Of a stretch of 61,466 bases of DNA, positions 23,901-31,832 are shown piece after piece. The stretch comes from Streptomyces griseus subsp. griseus (GTDB taxonomy: Bacteria; Actinomycetota; Actinomycetes; Streptomycetales; Streptomycetaceae). A program made the position numbers and the translations under genes. Within the stretch, counting starts at the first letter, position 1. Each line of letters starts with the position of its first letter. The notes under the pieces are model-generated. The model did no database searches. It was not told where the DNA came from and saw nothing but the letters and a program-made list of their open reading frames with translations. The stretch lies in the NCBI RefSeq assembly GCF_000720255.1, contig NZ_JOJE01000046.1, positions 1 to 61,466 on the forward strand. The letters run 5' to 3'.

Positions 23901-25899
23901 CCCGCTGCTCGTCCAGGTACGACAGCACGTTGTCCGCCGCCCAGGCGTCGAGTCCCGCGGTCAGCAGGCGCAGGCGGGCGTCCTCCTTGGTGAGCGATCC
24001 GACCTCACGCAGGAACGCGCCCACCGCGCGGCCCAGTTCGAGCGGGCGGCCCAGCTGGTCGCCCTTCCAGAAGGGGAGCCTGCCGGGGACACCGGGGGCG
24101 GGGGAGACCAGGACACGGTCGCGGGTGATGTCCTCGATGCGCCAGGAGCTGGTGCCGAGCGTGAAGACGTCCCCCACACGGGACTCGTAGACCATCTCCT
24201 CGTCGAGCTCGCCGACCCGGCCGCCGCCCTTCTTGGGGTCGGCGCCGGCGAGGAAGACCCCGAACAGGCCGCGGTCGGGGATCGTGCCGCCGGAGGTGAC
24301 GGCGAGGCGCTGGGCGCCGGGGCGGCCGGTGATCGTGCCGGCCACACGGTCCCACACCACGCGCGGGCGCAGCTCCGCGAACGCGTCGGAGGGGTAGCGG
24401 CCGGCCAGCATGTCGAGGACGGCCGTGAAGGCGGATTCGGGGAGCGAGGCGAAGGGGGCCGCGCGGCGGACCGTGGTGAGCAGGTCGTCGAACTGCCAGG
24501 TGTCCAGGGCCGTCATGGCGACGAGCTGCTGTGCCAGTACGTCGAGGGGGTTGGCGGGGACCCTCAGGGACTCGATGGAGCCCGTGCGCATGCGTTCGGT
24601 GACGACGGCTGCCTGGACGAGGTCGCCCCGGTACTTGGGGAAGACCACGCCGGTGGAGACCGCGCCGACCTGGTGGCCCGCGCGGCCGACGCGCTGGAGG
24701 CCGGAGGCCACGGAGGGGGGTGACTCGACCTGGACGACGAGGTCCACCGCGCCCATGTCGATGCCGAGTTCGAGGCTGGAGGTGGCCACGACGGCGGGGA
24801 GACGGCCGGCTTTGAGGTCTTCCTCGACGAGGGCGCGCTGCTCCTTCGAGACCGAGCCGTGGTGGGCCCGCGCGATGACCTGCGGGGCGCCCTGGGCGGC
24901 GCCGGAGCCGCCCATGAGCTGGGCGGGGGCGTGGTGCTCGTCCAGGGGTTCGCCGGTGGCCCGCTCGTAGGCGATCTCGTTGAGGCGGTTGCACAGGCGT
25001 TCCGCGAGGCGGCGGGAGTTCGCGAAGACGATCGTGGAGCGGTGGGCCTGGACGAGGTCGGTGATGCGCTCCTCGACGTGCGGCCAGATCGAGGGGCGCT
25101 CGGCGCCGTCGGCGCCGTCCTTGGCGTCCGTGGCCGGGGAGCCGCCGAGTTCGCCCAGGTCCTCGACCGGGACGACGACCGAGAGGTCGAACTCCTTGCC
25201 CGATTTCGGCTGGACGATCTCCACCTTGCGGCGCGGGGAGAGATAGCGGGCGACCTCGTCGACGGGGCGCACGGTGGCGGAGAGGCCGATGCGGCGGGCC
25301 GGCTTCGGCAGGAGCTCGTCCAGGCGCTCCAGGGAGAGGGCGAGATGCGCGCCGCGCTTGGTCCCGGCCACGGCGTGGACCTCGTCGAGGATCACCGTCT
25401 CGATGCCGGTCAGCGCGTCGCGCGTGGCCGACGTCAGCATCAGGAACAGGGACTCGGGAGTGGTGATCAGGATGTCCGGCGGACGGGTGGACAGCGCGCG
25501 GCGCTCCGCTGCGGGGGTGTCGCCGGAGCGGATGCCGACCTTGACCTCGGGCTCGGGCAGACCCAGGCGGACGGACTCCTGGCGGATGCCGGTCAGGGGG
25601 CTGCGGAGGTTGCGCTCGACGTCCACGGCGAGGGCCTTGAGCGGGGAGACGTACAGGACGCGGCAGCGTTTCCTGGGGTCGGCGGGGGGTGGGGTGGAGG
25701 CGAGCTGGTCCAGCGCGGCGAGGAAGGCGGCGAGGGTCTTGCCGGAGCCGGTCGGGGCGACCACCAGCACGTCCGAGCCCTCGCCGATGGCCTGCCACGC
25801 ACCTGCCTGGGCCGCGGTGGGCGCGGAGAAGGCGCCCGTGAACCAGCCGCGGGTCGCGGGGGAGAAGCCGTCCAGGGCTCGGTGTGCGGAGCTGACCAT
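20950..25899 (-). CDS. lhr: Lhr-type ATP-dependent DNA helicase
   Basis: The 1649-residue superfamily 2 helicase matches long bacterial Lhr, a 3'-5' translocase tied to DNA repair. Visible motifs are the Q motif near Gln31, Walker A APTGSGKT (Lys54), the DEVH box in VILDEVHAV, motif III LSAT, and motif VI QRVGRAGHQ. The long C-terminal half holds the winged-helix and Lhr-CORE parts. A Gly/Phe/Asp-rich insert near residue 1430-1460 (DNA about 21541-21640) is made of short repeats and looks disordered. The ATG at 25897-25899 is six bases after CAGGAT, suggesting a leaderless start. Confidence 0.93.
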   Translation of the reverse strand: MVSSAHRALDGFSPATRGWFTGAFSAPTAAQAGAWQAIGEGSDVLVVAPTGSGKTLAAFLAALDQLASTPPPADPRKRCRVLYVSPLKALAVDVERNLRSPLTGIRQESVRLGLPEPEVKVGIRSGDTPAAERRALSTRPPDILITTPESLFLMLTSATRDALTGIETVILDEVHAVAGTKRGAHLALSLERLDELLPKPARRIGLSATVRPVDEVARYLSPRRKVEIVQPKSGKEFDLSVVVPVEDLGELGGSPATDAKDGADGAERPSIWPHVEERITDLVQAHRSTIVFANSRRLAERLCNRLNEIAYERATGEPLDEHHAPAQLMGGSGAAQGAPQVIARAHHGSVSKEQRALVEEDLKAGRLPAVVATSSLELGIDMGAVDLVVQVESPPSVASGLQRVGRAGHQVGAVSTGVVFPKYRGDLVQAAVVTERMRTGSIESLRVPANPLDVLAQQLVAMTALDTWQFDDLLTTVRRAAPFASLPESAFTAVLDMLAGRYPSDAFAELRPRVVWDRVAGTITGRPGAQRLAVTSGGTIPDRGLFGVFLAGADPKKGGGRVGELDEEMVYESRVGDVFTLGTSSWRIEDITRDRVLVSPAPGVPGRLPFWKGDQLGRPLELGRAVGAFLREVGSLTKEDARLRLLTAGLDAWAADNVLSYLDEQREACGHVPDDRTIVVERFRDELGDWRVVVHSPFGAQVHAPWALALGAKLSERYGMDAQVMHADDGIVLRLPDADLMSLDLLDREPARAGTEYDADQAPVGAADVVFDKGEVDQVVTDQVGGSALFASRFRECAARALLLPRRNPGKRTPLWQQRQRAAQLLQVASEFGSFPIVLEAVRECLQDVFDVPGLVELMGDLESRKVRLVEVTTPEPSPFARSLLFGYVAQFLYEGDSPLAERRAAALSLDSRLLAELLGQAELRELLDAEVLAELERELQWLTEDRRVKDAEGVADLLRLLGPLTDAELAERGAEPQWAQELAGARRAIRVRVAGTDHWAAVEDAGRLRDALGTALPVGVPEAFTEPVKDPLGDLLARYARTHGPFTSATAAARFGLGVAVTDGALQRLAASGRVVQGEFHPAGIGQEWCDAAVLRRLRRRSLAALRHELEPVPPAALAQFLPQWQHIGKGHSLRGVDGLVRAIEQLQGASVPASALEKLVLPSRVRDYAPAMLDELTAAGEVVWAGAGALPGKDGWVSLYVADAAPLLLPPPHPLELTALHQSVVDALGGGYGLFFRQIADQVRATTHPDVTDPQLTDALWDLAWSGRLTNDTLAPMRSLLGSGRTAGSTAHRAKRTVPRGRYGSLTGAARPASRSGPPTVAGRWSLLPAHEPDPTVRAHALARTLLDRHGVVTRGAVSAEGVEGGFSATYRVLSAFEETGQARRGYVVEGLGAAQFAMDGAVDRLRAVANARDRGDAPPATFGNGTPDGFGNTKGFGNPDGFGSPDGSGAPFPDDFPGLDGTFLDGDFLDVPTVPGARPWPQGRPAPGDYISPRDHAQQASPYTPAFPPHRTRPTPASRAVVLAAADPANAYGAALAWPEPPTGAGHKAGRKAGSLVVLVDGELALYMERGGKTLLAWPAEPDATATDDPRLRAAAEALAEAARAGSLGTVTVERVNGASALTSPLGTLLEGAGFIATPRGLRLRA

Positions 25900-25905
25900 G
25901 CGTCC

Positions 25906-25928
25906 ATCCTGCACCCGGGGACTGACAA
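25906..25928 (-). promoter_or_regulatory. RecA-NDp-like (PafBC-type) promoter motif before lhr
   Basis: On the minus strand TTGTCAGTC (25928-25920), an 8-bp spacer and CAGGAT (25911-25906) match the RecA-NDp consensus TTGTCRGTG-N8-TANNNT with one mismatch in each half. The hexamer ends 6 nt before the lhr ATG. Confidence 0.5.
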
Positions 25929-26013
25929 ACGGGGTGACCTGCGGGTTTGTGGGGTGCGGGTGAGGTGGGGTGCGGTGATGCGGGGTCGCTCGCTTTCGGT
26001 GCGTCGTGGGTCG

Positions 26014-26125
26014 GGGCCGCGGTGGTGCGTCGCAGCCCGCCGCGGGTCGCGCCCTTCTGCCTGTTGCCGCAGTGGGCGGCGTGGAGACCGGCTGAGCGGC
26101 GGGCTGCGACGCACCACCGCGGCCC
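26014..26125. repeat. Large palindrome: 30-bp perfect inverted repeat
   Basis: The arms 26014-26043 and 26096-26125 are perfect reverse complements over 30 bp, separated by a 52-nt GC-rich loop. It has no ORF and lies between the divergent lhr and araC genes. The form is that of a small mobile palindromic element or REP-like unit. Confidence 0.85.
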
Positions 26126-26131
26126 GTTCCC

Positions 26132-26187
26132 GTGCGTCGGCGGTCGTCCCGCCGTTGCGGTGCGTCGGCGGCCGTCCCGCCATTGTG
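26132..26187. repeat. Two imperfect 28-bp direct repeats upstream of araC
   Basis: GTGCGTCGGCGG starts at 26132 and again at 26160, and the following bases are nearly the same in both 28-bp units. They lie 50-106 bp before the AraC start and share the GTGCGTCG core with the adjoining palindrome. Confidence 0.65.
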
Positions 26188-26237
26188 GTGCGGCTGATCG
26201 CCGCGGTGTGTCGGTCTCCGTGGCGGAGAATGGGGGT

Positions 26238-27188
26238 ATGGCGAGGTCGGGTGAGCGGGCGCGGCACTGGCGGTACGAGGAGCTGCCGGGGGTTGATCTG
26301 TTGCGTGCCCGGTATGTGCGCAAGGCGTTCGTGCGGCATACGCACGAGAACTTCGTCATCGCGGCCATCGCCGAGGGGGTGGAGGTCTTCCACCATGGCG
26401 GGGGTGACCAGTACGCGGGGGCCGGGGCGCTCGCGTTGGTCAATCCGGACACGCCGCACACGGGGCGGGCGGGGGTGCCCGAGGGGTGGCGATACGGGGC
26501 TGTGTATCCGTCTCCCGACGTGGTGGCCGCGATCGCTGCCGAGACGACGTCCTTGCGCGGTGTTCCGGGGTTCGTCAGTCCCGTGCTCGACGATCCGTAC
26601 AGCGCCGGTCTGGTGCACCAGGTGCTCCGGGCCACGGAGGAGGGGAACGCGTTGGCGGCGGACACGCTGTTGCGGGTCGCCGTGACGCGGCTGCTGCGGT
26701 TGAACGGGGGTGTACTGCCGCGGCGGGAGGTGCGGACGGCGGGGCAGCGGATCGCGGCACGGGCGCGCGGGGTGCTGGAGGAGCGGATGGCCGCTCCGCC
26801 GACCTTGGAGAGGCTCGCCGGGGAGCTGGGCACCAGCCCGTTCGCGCTGCTGCGGGCGTTTCGGGAGACGTACGGAATGCCGCCGCACGCATGGCTCACC
26901 AATGCGCGGGTGCGCCGGGCGAGGAGGTTGCTGGACGAGGGGGTGCTGCCCGCGGAGGCCGCCCTGGTGGTGGGGTTCACCGATCAGCCGCACCTCAATC
27001 GGCACTTCGCCCGCATCGTCGGGGTGCCACCGGGCGCTTACCAGCGGGAGCGCAAGAACGTACAAGACGTGCGGCGGAGGCCGGACCTACCGTCCGAGGC
27101 GTGGAAGAGCAGACAACTTTCGTGGACACGCGCGACGACAGCCGAGGGAGGCCGGACACCGCCGTCGTACGGGACGCCCTTGGGGTAG
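26238..27188 (+). CDS. AraC-family transcriptional regulator
   Basis: The 316-residue regulator has an N-terminal cupin-like AraC ligand-binding domain (about 20-95, RHTHENFVIAAIAEG and LVNPDTPHTG) and a C-terminal double helix-turn-helix (about 175-275, PTLERLAGELGTSPFALLRAF and EAALVVGFTDQPHLNRHF). It probably controls the downstream azlCD amino-acid exporter genes. Its last 88 bp overlap azlC in another frame, and the 45 residues past the HTH look like read-on of that overlap. NANNNT (GAGAAT) six bases before the ATG hints at a leaderless transcript. Confidence 0.88.
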   Translation: MARSGERARHWRYEELPGVDLLRARYVRKAFVRHTHENFVIAAIAEGVEVFHHGGGDQYAGAGALALVNPDTPHTGRAGVPEGWRYGAVYPSPDVVAAIAAETTSLRGVPGFVSPVLDDPYSAGLVHQVLRATEEGNALAADTLLRVAVTRLLRLNGGVLPRREVRTAGQRIAARARGVLEERMAAPPTLERLAGELGTSPFALLRAFRETYGMPPHAWLTNARVRRARRLLDEGVLPAEAALVVGFTDQPHLNRHFARIVGVPPGAYQRERKNVQDVRRRPDLPSEAWKSRQLSWTRATTAEGGRTPPSYGTPLG

Positions 27189-27838
27189 GGGTCGCCGTAG
27201 GACTGTCGGGGTTCGCCTTCGGGGTGACCTCGGCCGGCAGTGGGCTCACGATCTGGCAGACCTGTGCGCTCAGTCTTCTGGTGTTCACAGGGGCGTCCCA
27301 GTTCGCGCTCGTGGGGGCGCTGGCGGCGGGCGGCAATCCGCTCACGGCCGCCGCGGGGGCCTTCTTCCTGGGGGTGCGCAACGCGTTCTACGGGTTGCGG
27401 CTGTCGCAGTTGCTGGCCCTCCCGCGCGCGGTGCGTCCGTTCGCCGCGCAGTGGGTCATCGACGAGACGTCGGCCGTCGCGGTGGCGCAGCCCACGCGGC
27501 GGGCCGCACGGCTCGGCTTCGCCGTGACCGGGCTCAGCCTGTACGTGCTGTGGAACCTGACGACGCTGCTGGGGGCCCTGGGTGCCGAGGCCCTCGGGGA
27601 CACCGACGCCTGGGGCCTCGACGCGGCCGGGCCCGCGGTGTTCCTGGCCCTGCTGGCGCCGATGCTGAAGACCGCCACGGAGCGGGCCGTCGCCGGGCTC
27701 GCGGTCCTTCTGGGGCTCGGCCTGCTGCCCGTGCTGCCCGCCGGTATGCCGGTTCTGGTGGCCGCTCTCGCGGCGCCGGTCGCCCTCTGGGTGGAAGGGC
27801 GCCGGCGGGAAGACCGGCTTGAGGAGGGAGATCGTTGA
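27101..27838 (+). CDS. azlC: AzlC-family branched-chain amino acid exporter, large subunit
   Basis: The 245-residue membrane protein has about six hydrophobic helices and the AzlC signature GFAFGVTSAGSGL ... FTGASQFALVGAL ... FFLGVRNAFYGLRL. With AzlD it forms a two-subunit exporter of branched-chain amino acids or analogues. I place the start at GTG 27101 (GAGG just before it), inside the end of the AraC gene. Its stop overlaps the azlD start (TTGA), which couples their translation. Confidence 0.87.
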   Translation: MEEQTTFVDTRDDSRGRPDTAVVRDALGVGVAVGLSGFAFGVTSAGSGLTIWQTCALSLLVFTGASQFALVGALAAGGNPLTAAAGAFFLGVRNAFYGLRLSQLLALPRAVRPFAAQWVIDETSAVAVAQPTRRAARLGFAVTGLSLYVLWNLTTLLGALGAEALGDTDAWGLDAAGPAVFLALLAPMLKTATERAVAGLAVLLGLGLLPVLPAGMPVLVAALAAPVALWVEGRRREDRLEEGDR

Positions 27839-28146
27839 ACGTCTGGATCGCGATCGGTGCGACTGCTCTCGGTTGCTACGCCGTCAAGCTCGTGGGACTT
27901 CTGGTCCCGGCGGGGGCGCTCGAGAAGCCTCTTGTGAAGCGGCTGGCCGCGCTGCTGCCGGTGGCGCTGCTCGCCGCCCTCACGGCCCAGCAGACGTTCG
28001 CCGAGGGGGGCACGCTGGTGCTGGACGCCAGGGCCGCGGGGATCGGCGCGGCCGCCGTCGCGCTGGTGCTGAGGGCACCGTTCCTGGTGGTCGTGGCGGC
28101 GGCCGTGGTGGTGACGGCGGGGGTGCGGGCCGTCGTGGGCGGCTGA
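27835..28146 (+). CDS. azlD: AzlD-family branched-chain amino acid transporter small subunit
   Basis: The 103-residue protein has four hydrophobic helices and matches AzlD in size and composition (NVWIAIGATALGCYAVKLVG at the start). It begins with TTG overlapping the azlC stop by 4 bp. It is the small partner of AzlC in the exporter. Confidence 0.85.
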   Translation: MNVWIAIGATALGCYAVKLVGLLVPAGALEKPLVKRLAALLPVALLAALTAQQTFAEGGTLVLDARAAGIGAAAVALVLRAPFLVVVAAAVVVTAGVRAVVGG

Positions 28147-28160
28147 CGCGCCGGTCAGCC
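28141..28160. terminator. Bidirectional terminator between convergent genes
   Basis: GGCTGAC-GCGCCG-GTCAGCC is a perfect 7-bp stem with a 6-nt loop. It contains the azlD stop codon on one side and the stop codon of the opposite-strand gene on the other. Confidence 0.6.
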
Positions 28161-29099
28161 GATGGCGCGGCCGTAGGCCCTCAGGGTGCGCAACGCCTCG
28201 ATCGTCACCATGGGGCGGGCCTCCAGGGCGGTGCCCGGGGCCCACTGGCGCCATCGGATCGGCCAGCCGCCGTCCTCCTGCTGCTCGCTCGCCAGGAAGT
28301 CCAGGGAGCGGGTGATCTCGTCGTCGGTGAACCACGCGCGCGCGAGGGAACGCGGTCTCCTGGCGTAGTCGTGCGGGAAGTGGTGCTCGCCGGGGGCGTA
28401 TCCGGGCGCGACCGGGTAGGCGTCCAGGTCGTCGGGGTCCAGCGCAGCGAGCCGGTGTTCGCGTACCAGTCGGCCCAGGCGGTCGGCGGCGGCCTCCGCG
28501 CGGGAGCGGTCGGGGGCGGAGTCCAGGAAGGCCACGGCGGCCTCGATCTCGTACGGGTGGGACTGCTTCAGCGACTCGACCCGCTCCCAGCAGAAGTCCG
28601 TGGCCCGGAACAGCCACGCGTGCCACACCTCGTTGCGGTGCAGCAGACCCACCACCGGGCCGGTGGCGAGGAGTTCGCCGGGCGGCTCGTCCACGACCGG
28701 GATGAAGGGCGCCGCCGGGTAGCCGCGCTGGCTGGGATGGATCGCCGGCAGGGCGCCGTCCGTCGTGGAGACGGAGGTGAGATAGCGGCACACACGCTCC
28801 ACGCGCTGTCCTCCGCAGCGTCCGACGGCGTCCAGGACGCGCAGGGCGTGAGCGGTGTGCAGCGGCTGGCTGACCGGGCCGCGCAGATCGGGCTCCAGCG
28901 CGTGGCCGTACCCGCCGTCGGCGTTGCGGTAGGCGTCCAGTGCCGTCTCCACCGGGTCGGCGGCGCCGTTGAGGAAGAGGTGGGCGAAGAGACGCTGCTC
29001 CAGCACGCGCGCGGTGAGCCAGACGAAGTGCTCGGCTCGGAAGAGCGGGGAGTGCGCCGAGGGCGCGGGAGGGAGTGGGGATGCTCCGGTTTCGGCCAT
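28155..29099 (-). CDS. Terpenoid-cyclase-fold (prenyltransferase/squalene-oxidase repeat) protein
   Basis: The 314-residue protein looks like an alpha/alpha-toroid of the squalene-hopene cyclase/prenyltransferase superfamily. It has DGGYGHALEPDLRGP and a QW-type motif EQQEDGGWPIRW near the C-terminus. It is half the length of a hopene cyclase and lacks the catalytic DXDD motif, so cyclase activity is doubtful. Similar short proteins are common in Streptomyces without known function. It converges on azlD. Confidence 0.65.
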   Translation of the reverse strand: MAETGASPLPPAPSAHSPLFRAEHFVWLTARVLEQRLFAHLFLNGAADPVETALDAYRNADGGYGHALEPDLRGPVSQPLHTAHALRVLDAVGRCGGQRVERVCRYLTSVSTTDGALPAIHPSQRGYPAAPFIPVVDEPPGELLATGPVVGLLHRNEVWHAWLFRATDFCWERVESLKQSHPYEIEAAVAFLDSAPDRSRAEAAADRLGRLVREHRLAALDPDDLDAYPVAPGYAPGEHHFPHDYARRPRSLARAWFTDDEITRSLDFLASEQQEDGGWPIRWRQWAPGTALEARPMVTIEALRTLRAYGRAIG

Positions 29100-29179
29100 G
29101 CGACAGACCGTAGGGCGGAAAGCGGTCTCGGTACGCCGTCCCGGCCAGGGCCCACTCGCAGGGGCGGGATACTGGTGTC

Positions 29180-29374
29180 ATGCGGTTGACGGTCTTCTGG
29201 CAGCGGATGGCGGAACACTTCGGAACGGGGTACGCCGAGACCTTCGCTCGTGATCACGTGATGTCCGAGCTCGGCGGGCGCACGGTGCAGGAGGCGCTGG
29301 CGGTCGGCTGGGACGCGAAGGACGTGTGGCGTGTGGTCTGCACGGTGATGAACGTTCCGCAAGAGAAGCGCTGA
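29180..29374 (+). CDS. DUF3046 small protein
   Basis: The 64-residue protein (MRLTVFWQRMAEHFG ... VCTVMNVPQEKR) matches DUF3046, found just upstream of recA in many actinobacteria. Its function is unknown. GATACT at 29168-29173, six bases before the ATG, suggests a leaderless start. Confidence 0.88.
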   Translation: MRLTVFWQRMAEHFGTGYAETFARDHVMSELGGRTVQEALAVGWDAKDVWRVVCTVMNVPQEKR

Positions 29375-29434
29375 TCTGTCACGAAGATCGACCCAGGTCG
29401 GCCGATTGTCGGTGGCTTGGGTGAGACTTGGTGC

Positions 29435-30694
29435 GTGGCACCCACCGATGAGACCGGGCAGGTCTCCCAGCACGCATCCTCCTCCGGCACGACGCCGCCC
29501 GACCGGCCGCCCGCGGGCCACGGCGCCGCCGCGCCGGGCGCCGGCATGCCGCGCTGGCTGCCGCGCGCCATGGTGCTCGCGCTCGCGCTCATCGCCGCTT
29601 TCCAACTGGGCACTTGGGCCTTCCACCAGTTGATCGGGCTGCTGATCAACATCCTCATCGCGTTCTTCCTGGCCCTCGCCATAGAGCCCGCGGTGAGCAG
29701 GATGGCCGCTCACGGCATACGCCGGGGCTTCGCGACCTTCCTGGTCTTCCTGGGGCTGCTGATCGCCGTCGCCGGATTCGTCACCCTGCTCGGCTCGATG
29801 CTCGCCGGGCAGATCATCAAGTTGATCGAGGGTTTCCCGGAGTACCTCGACTCCGTCATCAACTGGGTCAACACGACGTTCCACACCGACCTCAGACGCG
29901 TGGACATCCAGGACAGCCTGGTGCACTCCGGCTGGCTGAGAAAGTACGTCCAGAACAGCGCCACCGGCGTCCTCGACGTCTCCGCACAGGTCCTGGGCGG
30001 CCTCTTCCAGCTGTTGACGATCGCGCTGTTCTCGTTCTACTTCGCCGCCGACGGACCACGGCTGCGGCGGACGCTGTGTTCCGTACTGCCGCCCAGCCGG
30101 CAGGCCGAGGTACTGCGCGCGTGGGAGATCGCCGTCGACAAGACCGGTGGCTATCTGTACTCACGCGGGCTGATGGCACTGATCTCGGGTGTCGCTCACT
30201 ACATACTGCTGGAGGCGCTGGGCATCCCGTACGCGCCCGTGCTCGCCCTGTGGGTGGGCGTCGTCTCGCAGTTCATCCCCACCATCGGCACCTATCTCGC
30301 GGGCGCCCTGCCGATGCTGATCGCCTTCACGGTCAACCCCTGGTACGCGCTGTGGGTGCTGATCTTCGTCGTGGTCTACCAGCAGTTCGAGAATTACATG
30401 CTGCAGCCCAAGCTCACCTCGAAGACGGTCGACATCCACCCCGCCGTCGCCTTCGGTTCGGTCATCGTCGGAACCGCCCTGCTGGGCGCCGTCGGCGCGC
30501 TGATCGCCATCCCGGCGGTCGCCACGCTCCAGGCGTTCCTCGGGGTGTATGTGAAGCGGTACGACGTCACGGACGACCCCCGCGTGCACGGCCACCGCAT
30601 CCGGGGAACCGGGAAGAACCTGCTCACGCGCGCGCGGCGGCTCTTCGAGAAGGGGCGGTCGGCGGGGTCGGAGGAGGACTCGTCCCGAGGGTGA
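29435..30694 (+). CDS. AI-2E family transporter (permease-like)
   Basis: The 419-residue integral membrane protein belongs to the AI-2E/TqsA (PerM) family. It has a Pro/Gly/Ala-rich 35-residue tail, then about eight helices with the conserved VSQFIPTIGTYLAGALPMLIAF and YQQFENYMLQPKL segments. Members export diverse small molecules or act as Na+/H+ antiporters, so the substrate is open. I prefer GTG 29435 because GAGACT lies six bases before it (leaderless pattern). A TTG at 29417 is possible. Confidence 0.85.
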   Translation: MAPTDETGQVSQHASSSGTTPPDRPPAGHGAAAPGAGMPRWLPRAMVLALALIAAFQLGTWAFHQLIGLLINILIAFFLALAIEPAVSRMAAHGIRRGFATFLVFLGLLIAVAGFVTLLGSMLAGQIIKLIEGFPEYLDSVINWVNTTFHTDLRRVDIQDSLVHSGWLRKYVQNSATGVLDVSAQVLGGLFQLLTIALFSFYFAADGPRLRRTLCSVLPPSRQAEVLRAWEIAVDKTGGYLYSRGLMALISGVAHYILLEALGIPYAPVLALWVGVVSQFIPTIGTYLAGALPMLIAFTVNPWYALWVLIFVVVYQQFENYMLQPKLTSKTVDIHPAVAFGSVIVGTALLGAVGALIAIPAVATLQAFLGVYVKRYDVTDDPRVHGHRIRGTGKNLLTRARRLFEKGRSAGSEEDSSRG

Positions 30695-30701
30695 CCTCGT
30701 C

Positions 30702-30723
30702 GCGGACGCCGGCGCGCGTCCGC
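30702..30723. terminator. Hairpin between convergent genes
   Basis: GCGGACGC-CGGCGC-GCGTCCGC forms a perfect 8-bp stem 7 bp after the AI-2E gene stop. It probably ends that transcript and may work in both directions. Confidence 0.6.
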
Positions 30724-30752
30724 CCTCCTCAGCAGGTGCGTGCCTGCCCTCC

Positions 30753-31541
30753 TCAGAAGGTCAGGGTGGCCCATGCGCCGGCGGCGACGACCGCGGCCGA
30801 GTAGCAGAGGACCGCTCCGGTCAGGATCCGTCGCTGTACCGGCCCGCTCCAGGACGTCCGGGACAGCAGCCAGGCCAGCGCGGGCAGCACCAGCACGGCG
30901 TGCAGGCTCACGCCGTGCAGTGGCTTGAGCGGGGCCGTCGAGTGGTAGGCGGCCTCCTGGTGACCGGCACGGGTGAGCGCGACACCGCGCGCGATCATGG
31001 CGGCGCCCGAGGCGAGAGCCACCAACAGGATCGCGAACCCGGAACGCACCGCGAGTGCCATTCCGGCGGGGCCCGTGGGCCGGTGCCGGAACGACGCCAC
31101 CGCGAACACGGTGAGCAGCACGACGAGGACACCGCCGCCCACCGCCAGGGTCATGGACACCGCGGTGTCGAAGGGCGTCTCCATGTCGAGGTGCGAGGGC
31201 ACCCCGCGCCAGGCCTGGAGCGTGATGCCGCCGACCTCCACCACGCAGTCGGCGGCGAACACCGTGAGCAGTACGGTGCGCAGCCGCGGGGTGATCCGCA
31301 GATACGACGTGACCCAGGCGACCGCGAGGAGTGTCACCCCGAAGGAGAGCCCGAAGGTCACCGGCTTGCGCCACGAGACGGGCCCGCCCCACGGACCGTC
31401 GTCCACGGCGAACACCAGCAGATGGGCGAGGCCGGAGAGCACCAGGAGGAGGCCGGTCGCCCGGCAGAGGCGGTCCACGAGCGGAGGGCGGATCGTGTCG
31501 CGGCCCGGCTGGGCTGTCTCGACGTCCTTCACATCGTCCAT
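30753..31541 (-). CDS. Conserved integral membrane protein
   Basis: The 262-residue protein has about seven hydrophobic helices after a short charged N-terminus (MDDVKDVETAQPGRD). Polar motifs GPVSWRKPVTFGLSFG and PLKPLHGVSLHAVLVLP sit in or near helices. I recognise no characterised family. The ATG at 31541 has GAGG upstream. It is divergent from recA, so its promoter lies in the recA upstream region. Confidence 0.75.
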   Translation of the reverse strand: MDDVKDVETAQPGRDTIRPPLVDRLCRATGLLLVLSGLAHLLVFAVDDGPWGGPVSWRKPVTFGLSFGVTLLAVAWVTSYLRITPRLRTVLLTVFAADCVVEVGGITLQAWRGVPSHLDMETPFDTAVSMTLAVGGGVLVVLLTVFAVASFRHRPTGPAGMALAVRSGFAILLVALASGAAMIARGVALTRAGHQEAAYHSTAPLKPLHGVSLHAVLVLPALAWLLSRTSWSGPVQRRILTGAVLCYSAAVVAAGAWATLTF

Positions 31542-31708
31542 GGAGCGAGCCTCGCGGGAACGGCCGTGCGCTGTCGTCGTCCGGTTGGAGGCGGGCGTCG
31601 TACGCCGGAGGAAGTAGGCCGAGTACCGCACCGCCAGGCCCGGTTGGGCCCGGTATCAGACTTTTTGTCGGGCCCCGAGCGTAGTCTCGGTTGTGCCGCG
31701 TGGTGCGC

Positions 31709-31738
31709 TTGACACAAAAATCGAACATCCATTCTTAT
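31709..31738 (+). promoter_or_regulatory. recA promoter P1 with imperfect SOS box
   Basis: TTGACA (31709-31714) is followed 18 bp later by TCTTAT (31733-31738). Between and over them lies GAAC-ATCC-ATTC (31723-31734), which is one base away from the actinobacterial LexA site GAAC-N4-GTTC. LexA bound here would block this promoter. Confidence 0.6.
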
Positions 31739-31832
31739 GGAGGCTCCGGCGGGGCTCTCGCGGGGCGTTTCAACCCGGTTTCGTGGGTTTTGCACCCGAG
31801 TTGTCCACAGGCCGGACCTACGTCAGGACGCA

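Noticed and set aside
24005..26980. 991-codon minus-strand open frame across the lhr start and the araC gene
   Set aside because: It is an out-of-frame reading of lhr plus the araC antisense; Arg/Pro-rich without motifs.
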